Shown here: piece after piece, positions 42,371 through 51,485 of the stretch
Position numbering within the stretch: the first letter of the stretch is position 1
How the letters are laid out: the number at the start of each line of letters is the position of its first letter
From: CBDBBY01 sp965203215
Lineage (GTDB): Bacteria > Pseudomonadota > Alphaproteobacteria > Rhodobacterales > Rhodobacteraceae
Assembly: GCA_965203215.1 (NCBI GenBank)
Contig: CBDBBY010000001.1
Span: forward strand, 3,782,001 to 3,846,000
Reading direction: 5' to 3'
DNA: 64,000 nucleotides
Made by a program: the position numbers and the translations under genes
Notes under the pieces: model-generated
The model's input: the letters and a program-made list of their open reading frames with translations, nothing else
What the model was told of the DNA's origin: nothing
Database searches by the model: none

Positions 42371-44443
42371 ATGCCCGAAGGACCAAAAGGAGACTGGAAG
42401 CCCGTCTCCGGTCGGCTGCTGTTCTCCTTCTTCGTCATGGCGGACACCCACGTGAACGAGGGCGAAAACGCGTCGACTTCGCCATACAGAACCAACCTTA
42501 AAGCCAATCCCCGGGCGCGACAGGTCTTCGCCGAATTGGCGGCGGCAAGGCCGCGTGGCCGCTTTGTCGTTCATCTCGGCGACATGGTGCATCCGGTTCC
42601 AGCCCTGCCCGAGCATAGGACCGCGATCAAGCAGTTCAGGTCGCTTGCGGCGCGGCTCGACGTGCCGCTCCGCTTGACGCCCGGAAACCATGACGTCGGC
42701 GACAAATCGATCGAATGGATGCCCGCCGGACGCGTTTGCGACGAATACCTTGCAGCCTACCGCGAAGAGTTCGGGCGCGACTACTATGCGTTCGAAGAGG
42801 ACGGCTTGCTGTTCATCGTGCTGAATTCGCTCTTGCTGAACTCAGGTCTGCCGGGTGAAGCCGAGCAACGAGTCTGGGTTGAGCAGCAGCTGGACGCGGC
42901 GACCGGCCGCCGCGTGTTCCTCTTCATGCACTATCCGCCCTATCTGTGTTCTCCGGACGAGGAAAGCAATTACGACAACATCGACGAACCGGCGCGGACT
43001 TGGCTGTTGGCCCAGATCGGAAGGCCGGAAGTGGAGGCCGCGTTCGCCGGTCATGTGCATAATTTCTGGCTGCATTGCCGGGGGTCGGCCAAGATTTACG
43101 TGCTGCCGTCAACCGCGTTCGTGCGGCAGGATTTTGCGGAGTTTTACGCTGCCCAACCGGGGCGGGAGTTCGGACGGAACGATGTTGGCAAGCTTGGCTA
43201 TTTCAAAATCCATGTTTTCGAAAACGGGCATGTCGCGAGTCTTGTTCGCAGTTGGGGGCGGTCTTGCGCGCCGAATGAAGCTCCGGAAGACGGGCTGGAC
43301 CTCCTGCTTGCGCATCCGACCAAATCGGGATTCGATTCGTTCGGGGTCGAGCTTCGCCATCCTTGGGCGGAGGTCGTCCGGATTCCTTCGACCGGTGGCG
43401 TGCAGGAATTCGGCCGCAAGGAGGCGCGGAACGACTATCCGTTGCTTGCGCTTTTGGAAATGGGATCGCGGCTATCCAAGGTGCCGGACGTGGACCTTTC
43501 GGATGCCGACACGCGCGACCGCATGCGGCTAATGGCGGAATTCGGGCATAAATTCGTCGTAACGACTCTCGGTGCTCCGAGTGCCGATCTGGTATCTGCA
43601 GGGAGCGACGCCGGCGTCGGAGTGCTTGCGTTCGAAGTGAATCTGACTTTGCGGGAGTTCGAGCTGTCGTGCGATATGCTGCGCGCGACCCGGGAGCGAA
43701 GCGGCGCGTACTTGTACCTTTCCGTAATTGGGGACGGACACGGCGGCAGGGTCGAAGGATCCACCTTCAGCCACGCAATAAAGTCCGGGTTTGAGCCTGA
43801 GCAGGCTGAACGAAACAGGGAGTTCATCTCGGAAGCAGTTGCAGACGGGGTGATCGACGGCGTCACGGTCAGGTTGGAACGTTCCGAATCGCTGCTATCC
43901 GCGTCGCGTCGCTTGGGCGCGTTGTGCTCGCAAGCACAGTGCCGGATACTGGCTTCTTTGAAGCTCCACGGCGCAGCTGAGGACCGCTGGACCGGCGACC
44001 GGGAGGCCGCGGCCCGCGCTGCGCAAGCCATGGTGATGTCGAAGTCTGAAAACGGCGTCTGGTTTATCTTCGACACATTCATGGATGTGGACAGGGGTTT
44101 CTATCCTCGCAATGCATTCATTGACCGGCGGTTCAATCCCCGCGCAATGGCACGCACTTGCAGAAGGCTGTCCGCGCTTTTCCCGGAGCAAGGGCCCTTC
44201 GTTGTGGCCGAAGGAAACAGCACTGAGGTAATCACTTTCAAGCATTCGAACCGAAAGCACCTGCTTGTTTGCGCTCCCCGAACGAGGGCGGCGGCGCTGC
44301 TCGAATCGTTGCCTGGCGATACATGCGTTCAGGACTTGATTGGGGAACGGTCGAGATCGGGGTCTTCGCTCCGGCATTGGCTGGCGAAGGTTAGCCGGAG
44401 CGACAGAGAAAAGTACGAGGCCGTGCTTGCGTATCTCGATTAG
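42371..44443 (+). CDS. Metallophosphoesterase with a large unknown C-terminal domain
   Basis: About 690 residues. The first 300 form a calcineurin-like phosphoesterase: Asp25-x-His27 (MADTHVNEG), GDMVH at 70-74, GNHD at 105-108, and FMHYPPY then AGHVHN. The remaining roughly 390 residues are not recognised; they contain LLALLEMGSRLS, FVVTTLGAPSADLV and YLYLSVIGDGHGG and could be a barrel-like enzymatic domain. The start at 42371 (MPEGPKG, GAGG ten bases ahead) is preferred to 42332. It is transcribed away from the tct-Rieske operon. Confidence 0.8.
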   Translation: MPEGPKGDWKPVSGRLLFSFFVMADTHVNEGENASTSPYRTNLKANPRARQVFAELAAARPRGRFVVHLGDMVHPVPALPEHRTAIKQFRSLAARLDVPLRLTPGNHDVGDKSIEWMPAGRVCDEYLAAYREEFGRDYYAFEEDGLLFIVLNSLLLNSGLPGEAEQRVWVEQQLDAATGRRVFLFMHYPPYLCSPDEESNYDNIDEPARTWLLAQIGRPEVEAAFAGHVHNFWLHCRGSAKIYVLPSTAFVRQDFAEFYAAQPGREFGRNDVGKLGYFKIHVFENGHVASLVRSWGRSCAPNEAPEDGLDLLLAHPTKSGFDSFGVELRHPWAEVVRIPSTGGVQEFGRKEARNDYPLLALLEMGSRLSKVPDVDLSDADTRDRMRLMAEFGHKFVVTTLGAPSADLVSAGSDAGVGVLAFEVNLTLREFELSCDMLRATRERSGAYLYLSVIGDGHGGRVEGSTFSHAIKSGFEPEQAERNREFISEAVADGVIDGVTVRLERSESLLSASRRLGALCSQAQCRILASLKLHGAAEDRWTGDREAAARAAQAMVMSKSENGVWFIFDTFMDVDRGFYPRNAFIDRRFNPRAMARTCRRLSALFPEQGPFVVAEGNSTEVITFKHSNRKHLLVCAPRTRAAALLESLPGDTCVQDLIGERSRSGSSLRHWLAKVSRSDREKYEAVLAYLD

Positions 44444-44765
44444 CAGGCTGCCGATAGGCGTTCGGATGCGCGTGATGAGTTCAGCCTGATCAGTTGAATG
44501 GGATGCACCCAATCTCAAATAGCTCTTTGACGCCAAGCGTAGTGTCAAATATGTTCAGCGCGAGAAGTACAAGGGTTTGGTCGATGAGTGCCGCCGGGGC
44601 TCAAGCCGAAATCGGGCGGACCTTGGCTCCGGATCCGGCTAGGCTTTCCGCGGAACTTCAAACCGCCGATTCGGGGCTTGTGAAGTTGCCGAGCCGATTG
44701 AAAACAATCGCGTCTCCGAACCAGCCTACAAAGAAGTCGGTGCCGCTTGCGAATATGCGCTCGCG
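44444..44765. other. Intergenic region
   Basis: No complete gene. The nucleotidyltransferase frame is open back to a TAG at 44640 but has no ATG, GTG or TTG before 44766, so its original start may have been lost here. Confidence 0.4.
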
Positions 44766-45140
44766 TTGTGGCCGAACGCCAAAGCGGCCATCCTTTTCGG
44801 TTCGCGGGCTCGGAGTGAACATCGTGCAGACAGCGATTGGGACGTGGTCTTCATTACCCGAAAGGACGAGTCGCTGCCTGACTCCGTCGGTTGCGTCTTT
44901 GAATTATTGCGAAAGCGTTGGAAAATTGACGTTCAGGCACTGGCGATATCGCAAGTCCGGCTCTGCGAGAGCGCGAACTCTCTTGGCAAGATCGCAGCAC
45001 CGATCGCACGCGAAGGTCGTTTGATTGCAGGACGCTGTGAATGGCCGGAAATAGAAAGTAAGCCAATTCAGATCTCGTCGAATCCGTTTCGATGGCCGCG
45101 AGCTTCGGCGAAGAAATCGCGCAACCGCTGGAAAAGCTAG
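44766..45140 (+). CDS. Nucleotidyltransferase-domain protein, possibly missing its start
   Basis: 124 codons from a TTG. The MNT-type catalytic motif AILFGSRARSEHRADSDWDVVFI is clear. Upstream in-frame codons (VSEPAYKEVGAACEYALALWPNAK) look native but contain no start codon, so the gene may be truncated. Beyond about codon 96 the frame reads through into sequence that is better coding in another frame (the partner remnant at 45041-45178). This is a second decayed nucleotidyltransferase/HEPN-like module in the window. Confidence 0.55.
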   Translation: MWPNAKAAILFGSRARSEHRADSDWDVVFITRKDESLPDSVGCVFELLRKRWKIDVQALAISQVRLCESANSLGKIAAPIAREGRLIAGRCEWPEIESKPIQISSNPFRWPRASAKKSRNRWKS

Positions 45141-45178
45141 CCGACAGCCTGCATGCCGAATCTGAGAATCGCGCTTAG
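45041..45178 (+). pseudogene. Partner-toxin remnant with an in-frame stop
   Basis: ATG frame MAGNRK, then TAA, then ANSDLVESVSMAASFGEEIA and QPLEKLADSLHAESENRA before the next stop. The stretch after the TAA looks coding and overlaps the nucleotidyltransferase 3' end as a toxin gene would. A single base change could have made the TAA. No catalytic HEPN motif remains in the fragment, so the family is a guess from context. Confidence 0.35.
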
Positions 45179-45244
45179 GCGGAAGGTCCGCAGGTTTTTT
45201 GAAGACAGTAGTTTGAATGTTCGGCGCATTTCCGGATTCCGTCT

Positions 45245-45436
45245 GTGACGTTTCCGGACGCTTCTTTCGGCGGGGAGTTAGCGCTCGGCGAGTTTCACAT
45301 TCAGCAGCCGCAGTCCATGCTGTTCCGGATTACCCGAAGAGCGGCTGGGCAGGTGTTCACATTCCCATATTTGCTGGAAACGAGAACGGAACAGGGCGCA
45401 TCCCGGTACGTCAACTGCGTTGCCTTTCGTCGCTAG
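45245..45436 (+). CDS. Small hypothetical ORF or gene remnant
   Basis: 63 codons (MTFPDASFGGELALGEFHIQ; SMLFRITRRAAGQVFTFPYL). No family recognised. The TAG stop forms part of the repeated motif site 2. It could be the 3' end of a lost gene, since no good ribosome site precedes the ATG. Confidence 0.3.
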   Translation: MTFPDASFGGELALGEFHIQQPQSMLFRITRRAAGQVFTFPYLLETRTEQGASRYVNCVAFRR

Positions 45437-45453
45437 TGGGATAATAGTGGGCA
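45434..45453 (+). promoter_or_regulatory. Repeated direct-repeat motif, site 2
   Basis: TAGTGGGATAATAGTGGGCA, 58 bases upstream of the Asp-box protein gene. Two AGTGGG units start 11 bases apart, about one helical turn. This is the copy closest to the consensus. Confidence 0.6.
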
Positions 45454-45511
45454 AACTTATGCTATTGCCGTGCCGCGAATTGCCGGCAGGCGGGATGCGG
45501 GAGGTTGGAAC

Positions 45512-46483
45512 ATGAAGTTCAAGGCATACGCGGCGACGATGCAGAGCGTCTGGTTCAGCGAAGATCGGGGCGAAAGCTGGGCGCGGCTGCTCACGCCAAC
45601 CGGCGGATTCTACAATGAAGCAAGATGCTGGGCCGTGACCACCCATCCCGACCGACCGGGCGAACTGCTCGCGGGCACCGACCAGGGGCTTTATCGCTAC
45701 ACGGAAGAGAAGGGTCGCTTCGACTATATCCCGTCGCCGATGGATGCGCTGCACATACTCAAGATCGCCAGACACCCGTCGGACCCGGAGCTCATCGCGT
45801 GCGGAACGCGTCCCGGCGAGATATTCATTTCCGAGAACGACGGGAAGAGTTGGACGCGCGCGCAGCTCGACGCTTCCACGGAATGCTGGTTCATCAACAC
45901 CTCGCGCGTCACATCCATTCATTTCGATCCAACCCATGCGGATACAATCTGGGTGACCGTGGAGATCGACGGAGTGTTCCGGTCGGATGATCGCGGCAAG
46001 TCGTGGCGGCTTCTGATCTCCGGTCTCCACGACAACGATACGCACGATCTCGTGTTTCGGAATTCCGGCGGCGGGCGGACGATCCTGTGCTCAACAGAGG
46101 AGAGCATCCACCGGTCCACCGACGAAGGCGAGACCTGGCAGCAGATTCTGGTTCCCGAAGCGCCGTGGATGTACTTCAGGAGCCTGAAGCAGCCGTTTGA
46201 AAACTCCGATACGGTTATCGCGTCCGTGGGAGACAAGCCGTCGGGAGAAGCAGGGCTGCTCCTGATCAGCCGGGATTTCGGCGAGACGTGGAAGCGCGCC
46301 GGGATGTCCCACGAAGCGAATTCCACCATCTGGACCATCGGCACGAATCCGGCGGATCCCGATCTACTTTTTGCCGCCACGATATTCGGGCAGATCTTCA
46401 GAAGCGAAGACGGCGGGGAGTCTTGGACGAAAATGCGCCGCGAGCTCGGCGAGATTCGGATGATCACTTGGGCGCCGGTTTAG
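45512..46483 (+). CDS. Asp-box beta-propeller protein (sialidase/Ycf48-like fold)
   Basis: 323 residues with six Asp-box motifs of the S-x-D-x-G-x-x-W type: SEDRGESW, SENDGKSW, SDDRGKSW, STDEGETW, SRDFGETW and SEDGGESW. They are evenly spaced, indicating a six- or seven-bladed propeller. No signal peptide is seen, so it is probably cytoplasmic. Catalytic residues of true sialidases are not evident, and a binding or lyase role is possible. The ATG at 45512 has GGGAGG upstream. The next gene follows after 23 bases. Confidence 0.75.
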   Translation: MKFKAYAATMQSVWFSEDRGESWARLLTPTGGFYNEARCWAVTTHPDRPGELLAGTDQGLYRYTEEKGRFDYIPSPMDALHILKIARHPSDPELIACGTRPGEIFISENDGKSWTRAQLDASTECWFINTSRVTSIHFDPTHADTIWVTVEIDGVFRSDDRGKSWRLLISGLHDNDTHDLVFRNSGGGRTILCSTEESIHRSTDEGETWQQILVPEAPWMYFRSLKQPFENSDTVIASVGDKPSGEAGLLLISRDFGETWKRAGMSHEANSTIWTIGTNPADPDLLFAATIFGQIFRSEDGGESWTKMRRELGEIRMITWAPV

Positions 46484-46506
46484 GCGTCCGCAAAGGAGGA
46501 TTTGGA

Positions 46507-47082
46507 ATGGCCTTGTTTCTGTTCCGGCCGCACATCGAAAACGACAAGGGCCAAGTCACGACTCCCGATGTCGTGGTCGACAGGGTGTATTTGGACAATG
46601 GCTGGAAGCCCGTAGGACTGCTGTCCAGCGAGCTTTCGCATCAAATGGAGAGCGCAGGCGGAACCTGTTCCGCATATGCGGTAACGGCGCTGGGCGGCGG
46701 TGCCATCATTGGCCCGATGGTTGTGCTGGGAACAGGCGTCATGGTGGCGGGCCGGACCGCTTGGAGGCTCTCTTCGCTTGCGGATAGAATTGGCGAGCTT
46801 GCGTTGAACGGAACCGGCGTTGAACGGCTGGCCTCGCCCGCCCGCCTTATCGAACGGGCAGGCGGTGCGGATGGCGTTCTGCCGCGAGGCACGATGGCTG
46901 TTTGCACTGGGCCACAGGGCAATGCCGCGGAGCTTCGATTCAACGACGCGGACGGGCGCGTGCATAGCATCTCCTGCTTGGTGGATTTGGAACTTCCGGG
47001 CGCGGACAGGTGGGAAGGGTCCGCTCCGCCGCCTCGATATTCGGTGGGACCGACGCAAAAGGACGTGCCGCACTTCATTTGA
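46507..47082 (+). CDS. Hypothetical protein downstream of the propeller gene
   Basis: 191 residues; start fixed by AAAGGAGG just upstream. The Gly-rich, hydrophobic middle (TALGGGAIIGPMVVLGTGVMVAG) may be one or two membrane segments. The C-terminal half (RGTMAVCTGPQGNAAELRF) looks beta-rich. I recognise no family. It is probably co-transcribed with the propeller gene and the following short frame. Confidence 0.6.
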   Translation: MALFLFRPHIENDKGQVTTPDVVVDRVYLDNGWKPVGLLSSELSHQMESAGGTCSAYAVTALGGGAIIGPMVVLGTGVMVAGRTAWRLSSLADRIGELALNGTGVERLASPARLIERAGGADGVLPRGTMAVCTGPQGNAAELRFNDADGRVHSISCLVDLELPGADRWEGSAPPPRYSVGPTQKDVPHFI

Positions 47083-47250
47083 GTGACCGGTAGGAGCTAT
47101 CCTTCCACATTGTGCTCAATTGACGAGGTGATCCGGACGCAAGGCGAGATCGATTACGACAAGTTCCGGGCATCACTTGAGCGGCTCTATGAGCAGCGCG
47201 AGATAATCCTGTCGTTGATTGAACGACACCTGCCGGGAACGGCGGCTTGA
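47083..47250 (+). CDS. Small ORF directly after the hypothetical gene
   Basis: 55 codons from a GTG that immediately follows the preceding stop codon. The product contains IDEVIRTQGEIDYDKFRASL and ERLYEQREIILSLIERHL, predicted helical. The abutting start and coding-like composition support it. It converges with the tctA gene on the other strand. Confidence 0.4.
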   Translation: MTGRSYPSTLCSIDEVIRTQGEIDYDKFRASLERLYEQREIILSLIERHLPGTAA

Positions 47251-47259
47251 GCCTACGGC

Positions 47260-48744
47260 TCACGCGGAGTCGCCCGTTTGCCTCCTTCCCGCCAAGATCG
47301 GGCGGGCGATCACCAGCGCCGTCAGAATGAGGACTCCGATTGCAATGGGATCTGCGAGGAATTCGAAGAAGTCACCGCGCGCCGAAATCAAACCCTGGCG
47401 CAGCTTGCCCTCGAATATCTTGCCGAGCGCCATGCCGATGACGATGGGCGCAATTGGATATTTCGCAAGCCGCAGGATCACGCCGATCACGCCTGCGACG
47501 GTACAGACAATCAAGTCGACCATGTTGCCCCGCACGGTGAAGGCGCCGACCAGTGAGAACATCAGGATCATGCCCATCAGGATCGGCTCCGGCAGGTTCA
47601 GGAGGCGGGCAAAGACTCTGGCGCCAAATGCGCCCAAGCCGAACATGATAAAATTGCCGAGCAGGATCACCAGAAAAGCGCCGATCAGGATATGAGGGTT
47701 GTTGTTGATCAGATCGAAGCCGGGCGTCAGGCCCTTGATCGTCAGGACGCCCAAGAGGACTACAGTACCGCCGTCGCCGGGGATCCCCAGCGCGAGGGTC
47801 GGGATCAGCGCTCCCCCTGTGACGGCGTTGTTTGAAGCTTCCGAGGCGATCAGGCCATCCGGTTCGCCCTTGCCGAAATTCTCTCTGCGCGGAGAGGTGC
47901 GGCGGAGTTCCGAGTAGCTGACGAAGGTGGCTGCCGTGGCGCCGGTGCCGGGCAGGATTCCGATGAAAGTTCCGATGACCGAAGACCGCAGGAATTGCGG
48001 CAGGCGCAATCGAATGTCCGGCCAGCGCGGCAGGCGAAAGCCGACGTTGGTCACATCCGGCGGTTTGGCCGGGAAATAGGTGGCTGCGCGCTGAAAGACC
48101 TCGGACAGCGCGAAGAGCCCTATCAGAACCGGGATCAGATGCAGCCCGCCCATCAGCGCGGGCTGTCCGAGGTCGAAGCGGATGTAACCGGTTAGATCGT
48201 CCGGGCCGATGGTCGTCAGCCATAGCCCGATCATGCCGCCGAGAAGCCCTTTCACCGTGGACCCGGCGGATACCCAAGCGATGCAGGTCAGCGCGAAGAT
48301 GACGATCGCAAAAATAGCCGCCGGGCCGAAGGCGACGGAAACCCGCGCCAAGGCCGGGGCCGCGAAGATCAGGACGGCCAGCGAGAAGATGCCGCCGAAT
48401 AGCGAGGCGAAGGTGGCCCAGCCGATGGCCAGATCCGCCTTGCCCGCACGAGCCATCGGATATCCGTCGAGCACCGTCGCTGCCGACTGCGGCGTACCCG
48501 GCGTGTTGATCAGGATAGCGGAGATAGAGCCGCCGTATACGGACGTTACGTAAATGCCGAGGAACAGCGCGATGGCGGTCTCGGTCGACATGTTCAGCGT
48601 GAAGGGAAGCGCCACGATCAGCGCCACCACAGTGCCCATGCCGGGAAGCGCTCCCGCGATTGTTCCCCAGACGCAGCCGATCGCGAGCGCGACGAAAACC
48701 CAGAGGCTTGAAAACTGGCTGAGAGCGAGGACGAATTGTTCCAT
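47260..48744 (-). CDS. tctA: Tripartite tricarboxylate transporter large permease
   Basis: 494 residues, about eleven membrane spans, with the TctA signatures GALPGMGTVVALIVALPFT, NTPGTPQSAATVLDGYPMA and GTGATAATFVSYSE. Unlike the 40-42 kb copy it lacks a TctB extension. Its TctB partner upstream is cut by an IS5-type element, and no TctC gene is adjacent. The transporter is therefore probably not functional unless other subunits are supplied. Confidence 0.9.
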   Translation of the reverse strand: MEQFVLALSQFSSLWVFVALAIGCVWGTIAGALPGMGTVVALIVALPFTLNMSTETAIALFLGIYVTSVYGGSISAILINTPGTPQSAATVLDGYPMARAGKADLAIGWATFASLFGGIFSLAVLIFAAPALARVSVAFGPAAIFAIVIFALTCIAWVSAGSTVKGLLGGMIGLWLTTIGPDDLTGYIRFDLGQPALMGGLHLIPVLIGLFALSEVFQRAATYFPAKPPDVTNVGFRLPRWPDIRLRLPQFLRSSVIGTFIGILPGTGATAATFVSYSELRRTSPRRENFGKGEPDGLIASEASNNAVTGGALIPTLALGIPGDGGTVVLLGVLTIKGLTPGFDLINNNPHILIGAFLVILLGNFIMFGLGAFGARVFARLLNLPEPILMGMILMFSLVGAFTVRGNMVDLIVCTVAGVIGVILRLAKYPIAPIVIGMALGKIFEGKLRQGLISARGDFFEFLADPIAIGVLILTALVIARPILAGRRQTGDSA

Positions 48745-48753
48745 TCCGCGGCC

Positions 48754-48978
48754 TCAGAGCTGGTGGAACCACGGCGAGCTGGGCAACAGCAGCTCGAACC
48801 CGTGGGTGAAGAGCGCCCAGAGCGCCAAAGGTACGGCGATGCTGAGGAGCAATCCGTTGACGGGGCGGCGATACCGGAACGCCCAGAGAAAGAGCGCCAT
48901 TCCGGGGATCGCCGAGAAGACAAAGCCGATCTCGGTCATTGCCCAGCCGGTTGCTACCGAGATTGCCACCACTGCCGC
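48754..48978 (-). pseudogene. TctB fragment truncated by an insertion sequence
   Basis: The C-terminal 70-odd codons of a TctB-type small permease: EIGFVFSAIPGMALFLWAFR, then LLLSIAVPLALWALFTHGFE and LLLPSSPWFHQL. The frame runs into the left end of the IS at 48981. The missing N-terminal half is not seen on the far side of the IS, so a deletion probably followed insertion. Confidence 0.75.
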
Positions 48979-48980
48979 TA

Positions 48981-49854
48981 GGGCCTGTCTACGCTAGAAT
49001 TTTTGCTTGAGTTTTGCTTGGATCCATGCTTAAGCGACTGTCAACAATGACATAAAAATCGAGCGGCATGCAATCATGAAACAGACCGCGGCGAAACAGT
49101 ACGCCAAAATCCGCCCCTTCCTGCCGGTTCAGCGCGGGAACGTGCGGATTCCCAACATCATGTTCATCAACGCGATCCTGTACGTCCTGGAGAACGGCTG
49201 CAAGTGGCGCGCCCTGCCGGAGCGCTTCGGAAAATGGCATTCGGTCTATGCCCGGTTCCGCCGCTGGTCGCGCAGCGGCGTGCTCGAGCGGCTGTTCGCC
49301 GCGCTTCAGGAACTGCATGCGCCCGGCGGGGACGCAGTCTGCTTCGGCCTCGACAGCACCAGCGTCAAGGTGCATCCCGACGGCACCGGAGCGCGGAAGA
49401 CGAACGGGCCGCAGAGCATCGGCAAATCGCGCGGCGGATGGTACGCGAAGATCCACATGGTCTCGGCAAGCGGTCGGCAGGCAATGATTTTCCGCCTGTC
49501 CGGCGGCCAGGCCAACGACGCGCCCGAAGGCCGCGCCCTGCCGGAGAGCTGGGCCGATCCGGTCGCGGGCGCGCCTCCGGCGACGGACCGCGCCTGCGAG
49601 GGCGACAAGACCCGCCGGCTCGTCCGCGACATTGGAATGACGCCGGTCGTGTCGCCGAAGGCGAACCGGAAAGCCGAATGGGAGTACGACCGGGAAACCT
49701 ACAAGATGCGGAACGAGATCGAACGTCTGTTCCGGAGATTCAAGGGCTATCGGCGCCTCTTCACGCGGTTCGACAAGCTCGACGCGACCTATCGGGGCTT
49801 ACTGAACCTCGCCGCCGTCTTCGAAATGGCGCATGATTTAGCATAGACAGGCCC
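48981..49854 (+). mobile_element. IS5 family (IS427-like) insertion sequence
   Basis: An 874-base element with ends GGGCCTGTCTACGCTA and, inverted, GGGCCTGTCTATGCTA. TA (or the palindrome CTAG) flanks both sides at 48979-48980 and 49855-49856, as expected for TA duplication. It carries one transposase and interrupts the tctB gene. Confidence 0.85.
49076..49846 (+). CDS. IS5 family transposase (second type)
   Basis: A 256-residue DDE transposase in one frame. Features are NAILYVLENGCKWRALPERFG near the N-terminus, FGLDSTSVKVHPDG (first Asp) and the C-terminal RNEIERLFRRFKGYRRLFTR (Glu). A central region around ALPESWADPVAGAPPATDRA may have lost a few residues compared with relatives. That region should hold the second catalytic Asp, so activity is uncertain. 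Confidence 0.88.
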   Translation: MKQTAAKQYAKIRPFLPVQRGNVRIPNIMFINAILYVLENGCKWRALPERFGKWHSVYARFRRWSRSGVLERLFAALQELHAPGGDAVCFGLDSTSVKVHPDGTGARKTNGPQSIGKSRGGWYAKIHMVSASGRQAMIFRLSGGQANDAPEGRALPESWADPVAGAPPATDRACEGDKTRRLVRDIGMTPVVSPKANRKAEWEYDRETYKMRNEIERLFRRFKGYRRLFTRFDKLDATYRGLLNLAAVFEMAHDLA

Positions 49855-49984
49855 TAGGCACAGGTTGCGACAATCTGTCAACGACCGGTGCGCAGGGCCA
49901 TCGTGCGCAGACGCCCCTATGGGACGCGGTTGTTCCTCGTCCAATTCCGTGTGTCCGACCTGTTCGATGCGACATAGATTGCCT

Positions 49985-51349
49985 TCAGGACTTGTAGCCC
50001 GTGCGGGCCTCAACAGATAGCGGACAGGGCTCGACTGTCGCACGTATCTCTGTCTGGACATGCCGCTCGACCGACGGCTTGGCCGTTCCGCCGTCCGGTT
50101 CACCCCAGGTTATCGCGACCTCCGTGCCGGGATCGGAGGCAGCTTCGTCAAGCAGCGCGAGCGAAATCCAGCTCCGCACGTTCGTCGTGTAGACAGGGTA
50201 GTGCGAAATCCCGACCGGCGCGCCGTTCAAGCTCACAAGATCATACGGGCAGGTCGCGTAATGCGCGGCAGGCATCTCCATGTACTTGAATCCATCGCCC
50301 GGCTCCATCATCGACGCGTAGACCCTCAAGACGTCCTCCTTGTTCCACCGCAGCGTGCGCTTGCGGCGGTGAGGCCGGTCTTTCATCGCCTGCAGGGCGT
50401 CTTTGCCGACAAACTCGTGGTCGAACTTGACGATGTGGCCGTAGCCGATGTCGTACGGAGAAATGTAGTAATCCTCGACGGAGTTCGAGACGAAGCTTCC
50501 GCCAAGCGAGAGGCTGGCTTCGAACGAATCCGCGTCAAGCCACTCCCGGTAGCTCTTCATCTTTGCGCCGGAATACACGGCCGGAAGCGGCGACGGGAAC
50601 CATCCGCTTTCGTGCGCCGCCGTCGCGTATGTTCTCGAGCCGGACGCTCTCAGACCCAAGTCCTTGCCCGCTTCCATGATCGCGTCGCGCACCCGTTCGT
50701 AGTCCTTGAACGGCCCGAAGATCTCCAAGCCGGGCGCTCCGGCCATGCCGTGGCGCAAGGCCCGGACGGGCTGTCCCGCGACGTTGACTTCGCCCATGCC
50801 GAAGAACCTGAATCCAGCAATCGGGCCGCCGTTCATCCTTTCGCAGATTTCCCATGCCGAGGGGCCTTGGATTTCGAACCGAAAACTGAGCCGCTTCTGG
50901 TCGCTGTCGAGCACCCGGAAGTCCGTTGTGCACTGGACGTCGTAGCCGCCGAGCTCGGCGTTGAACTGCACCCAGTTCCGGTTAATGGGCTTGTTGACGA
51001 TGTTCACCTTCTCCTCTTCAAGGATGAACATGATCGCGTCGCCGATCAGATGGCCGTCGTGGCTGCAGAACACGACCTGCTTGGCGATGTCGCGACGCCA
51101 GTTCGCCATCGAGTTCACGGCGAGGCTCTCGATGAAGCTTTTTGTGCCGGAACCCTCGATGTAGTGATCGGTCATGTGGAAAGACTGGTCGAACAGGATG
51201 GCGCCTTCCCGCCAAGCCTTTTGCTCGTCCCTCCAGTTTGTGAACTCGGGTCGGATCGGGAACGGATACGGGCCCGACGGCGCGTTTCTGAGCATGTCGA
51301 CCGGATTCCCGACAGAACGTATCTTGTCCTCAAGCGACTCGATGGGCAT
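49985..51349 (-). CDS. LigM/DesA-like tetrahydrofolate-dependent O-demethylase (GcvT family)
   Basis: About 454 residues similar along their length to LigM and DesA, which move a methyl group from vanillate, 3-O-methylgallate or syringate to tetrahydrofolate. Shared blocks as I remember LigM are NPVDMLRN, EFTNWRDEQKAWR, ILFDQSFHM, RHGMAGAPGLEIFGP, SGWFPSPLPA and IGYGHIVKFDH. The ATG at 51349 is preferred to 51469. Divergent from ridA across a 136-base gap containing motif site 3. The substrate here is inferred, and another methoxylated acid is possible. Confidence 0.85.
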   Translation of the reverse strand: MPIESLEDKIRSVGNPVDMLRNAPSGPYPFPIRPEFTNWRDEQKAWREGAILFDQSFHMTDHYIEGSGTKSFIESLAVNSMANWRRDIAKQVVFCSHDGHLIGDAIMFILEEEKVNIVNKPINRNWVQFNAELGGYDVQCTTDFRVLDSDQKRLSFRFEIQGPSAWEICERMNGGPIAGFRFFGMGEVNVAGQPVRALRHGMAGAPGLEIFGPFKDYERVRDAIMEAGKDLGLRASGSRTYATAAHESGWFPSPLPAVYSGAKMKSYREWLDADSFEASLSLGGSFVSNSVEDYYISPYDIGYGHIVKFDHEFVGKDALQAMKDRPHRRKRTLRWNKEDVLRVYASMMEPGDGFKYMEMPAAHYATCPYDLVSLNGAPVGISHYPVYTTNVRSWISLALLDEAASDPGTEVAITWGEPDGGTAKPSVERHVQTEIRATVEPCPLSVEARTGYKS

Positions 51350-51400
51350 TTTTGCGTTCTCCGTTTCTTCGCCCCATTGCGTATGCTGGCGCTTGTTTGC

Positions 51401-51420
51401 TAGTGGGCAGAAAATGGGCA
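51401..51420 (+). promoter_or_regulatory. Repeated direct-repeat motif, site 3
   Basis: TAGTGGGCAGAAAATGGGCA between the LigM-like gene (minus) and ridA (plus), 65 bases before ridA. The first unit is intact; the second differs by one base. Confidence 0.5.
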
Positions 51421-51485
51421 AGAGCGCAAGCGACTTTTTCGGCGCCCGGGGCGACGACCGCATGTCCAAGGGAGGTCAGACGACG

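Noticed and set aside
44766..45140. Frameshift within the nucleotidyltransferase gene
   Set aside because: The catalytic frame continues coherently to about codon 96; the odd tail is explained by reading into an overlapping partner gene, so no indel is needed.
50060..51403. Plus-strand frame (447 codons) opposite the LigM-like gene
   Set aside because: The minus frame matches LigM along its length; this one does not match anything.
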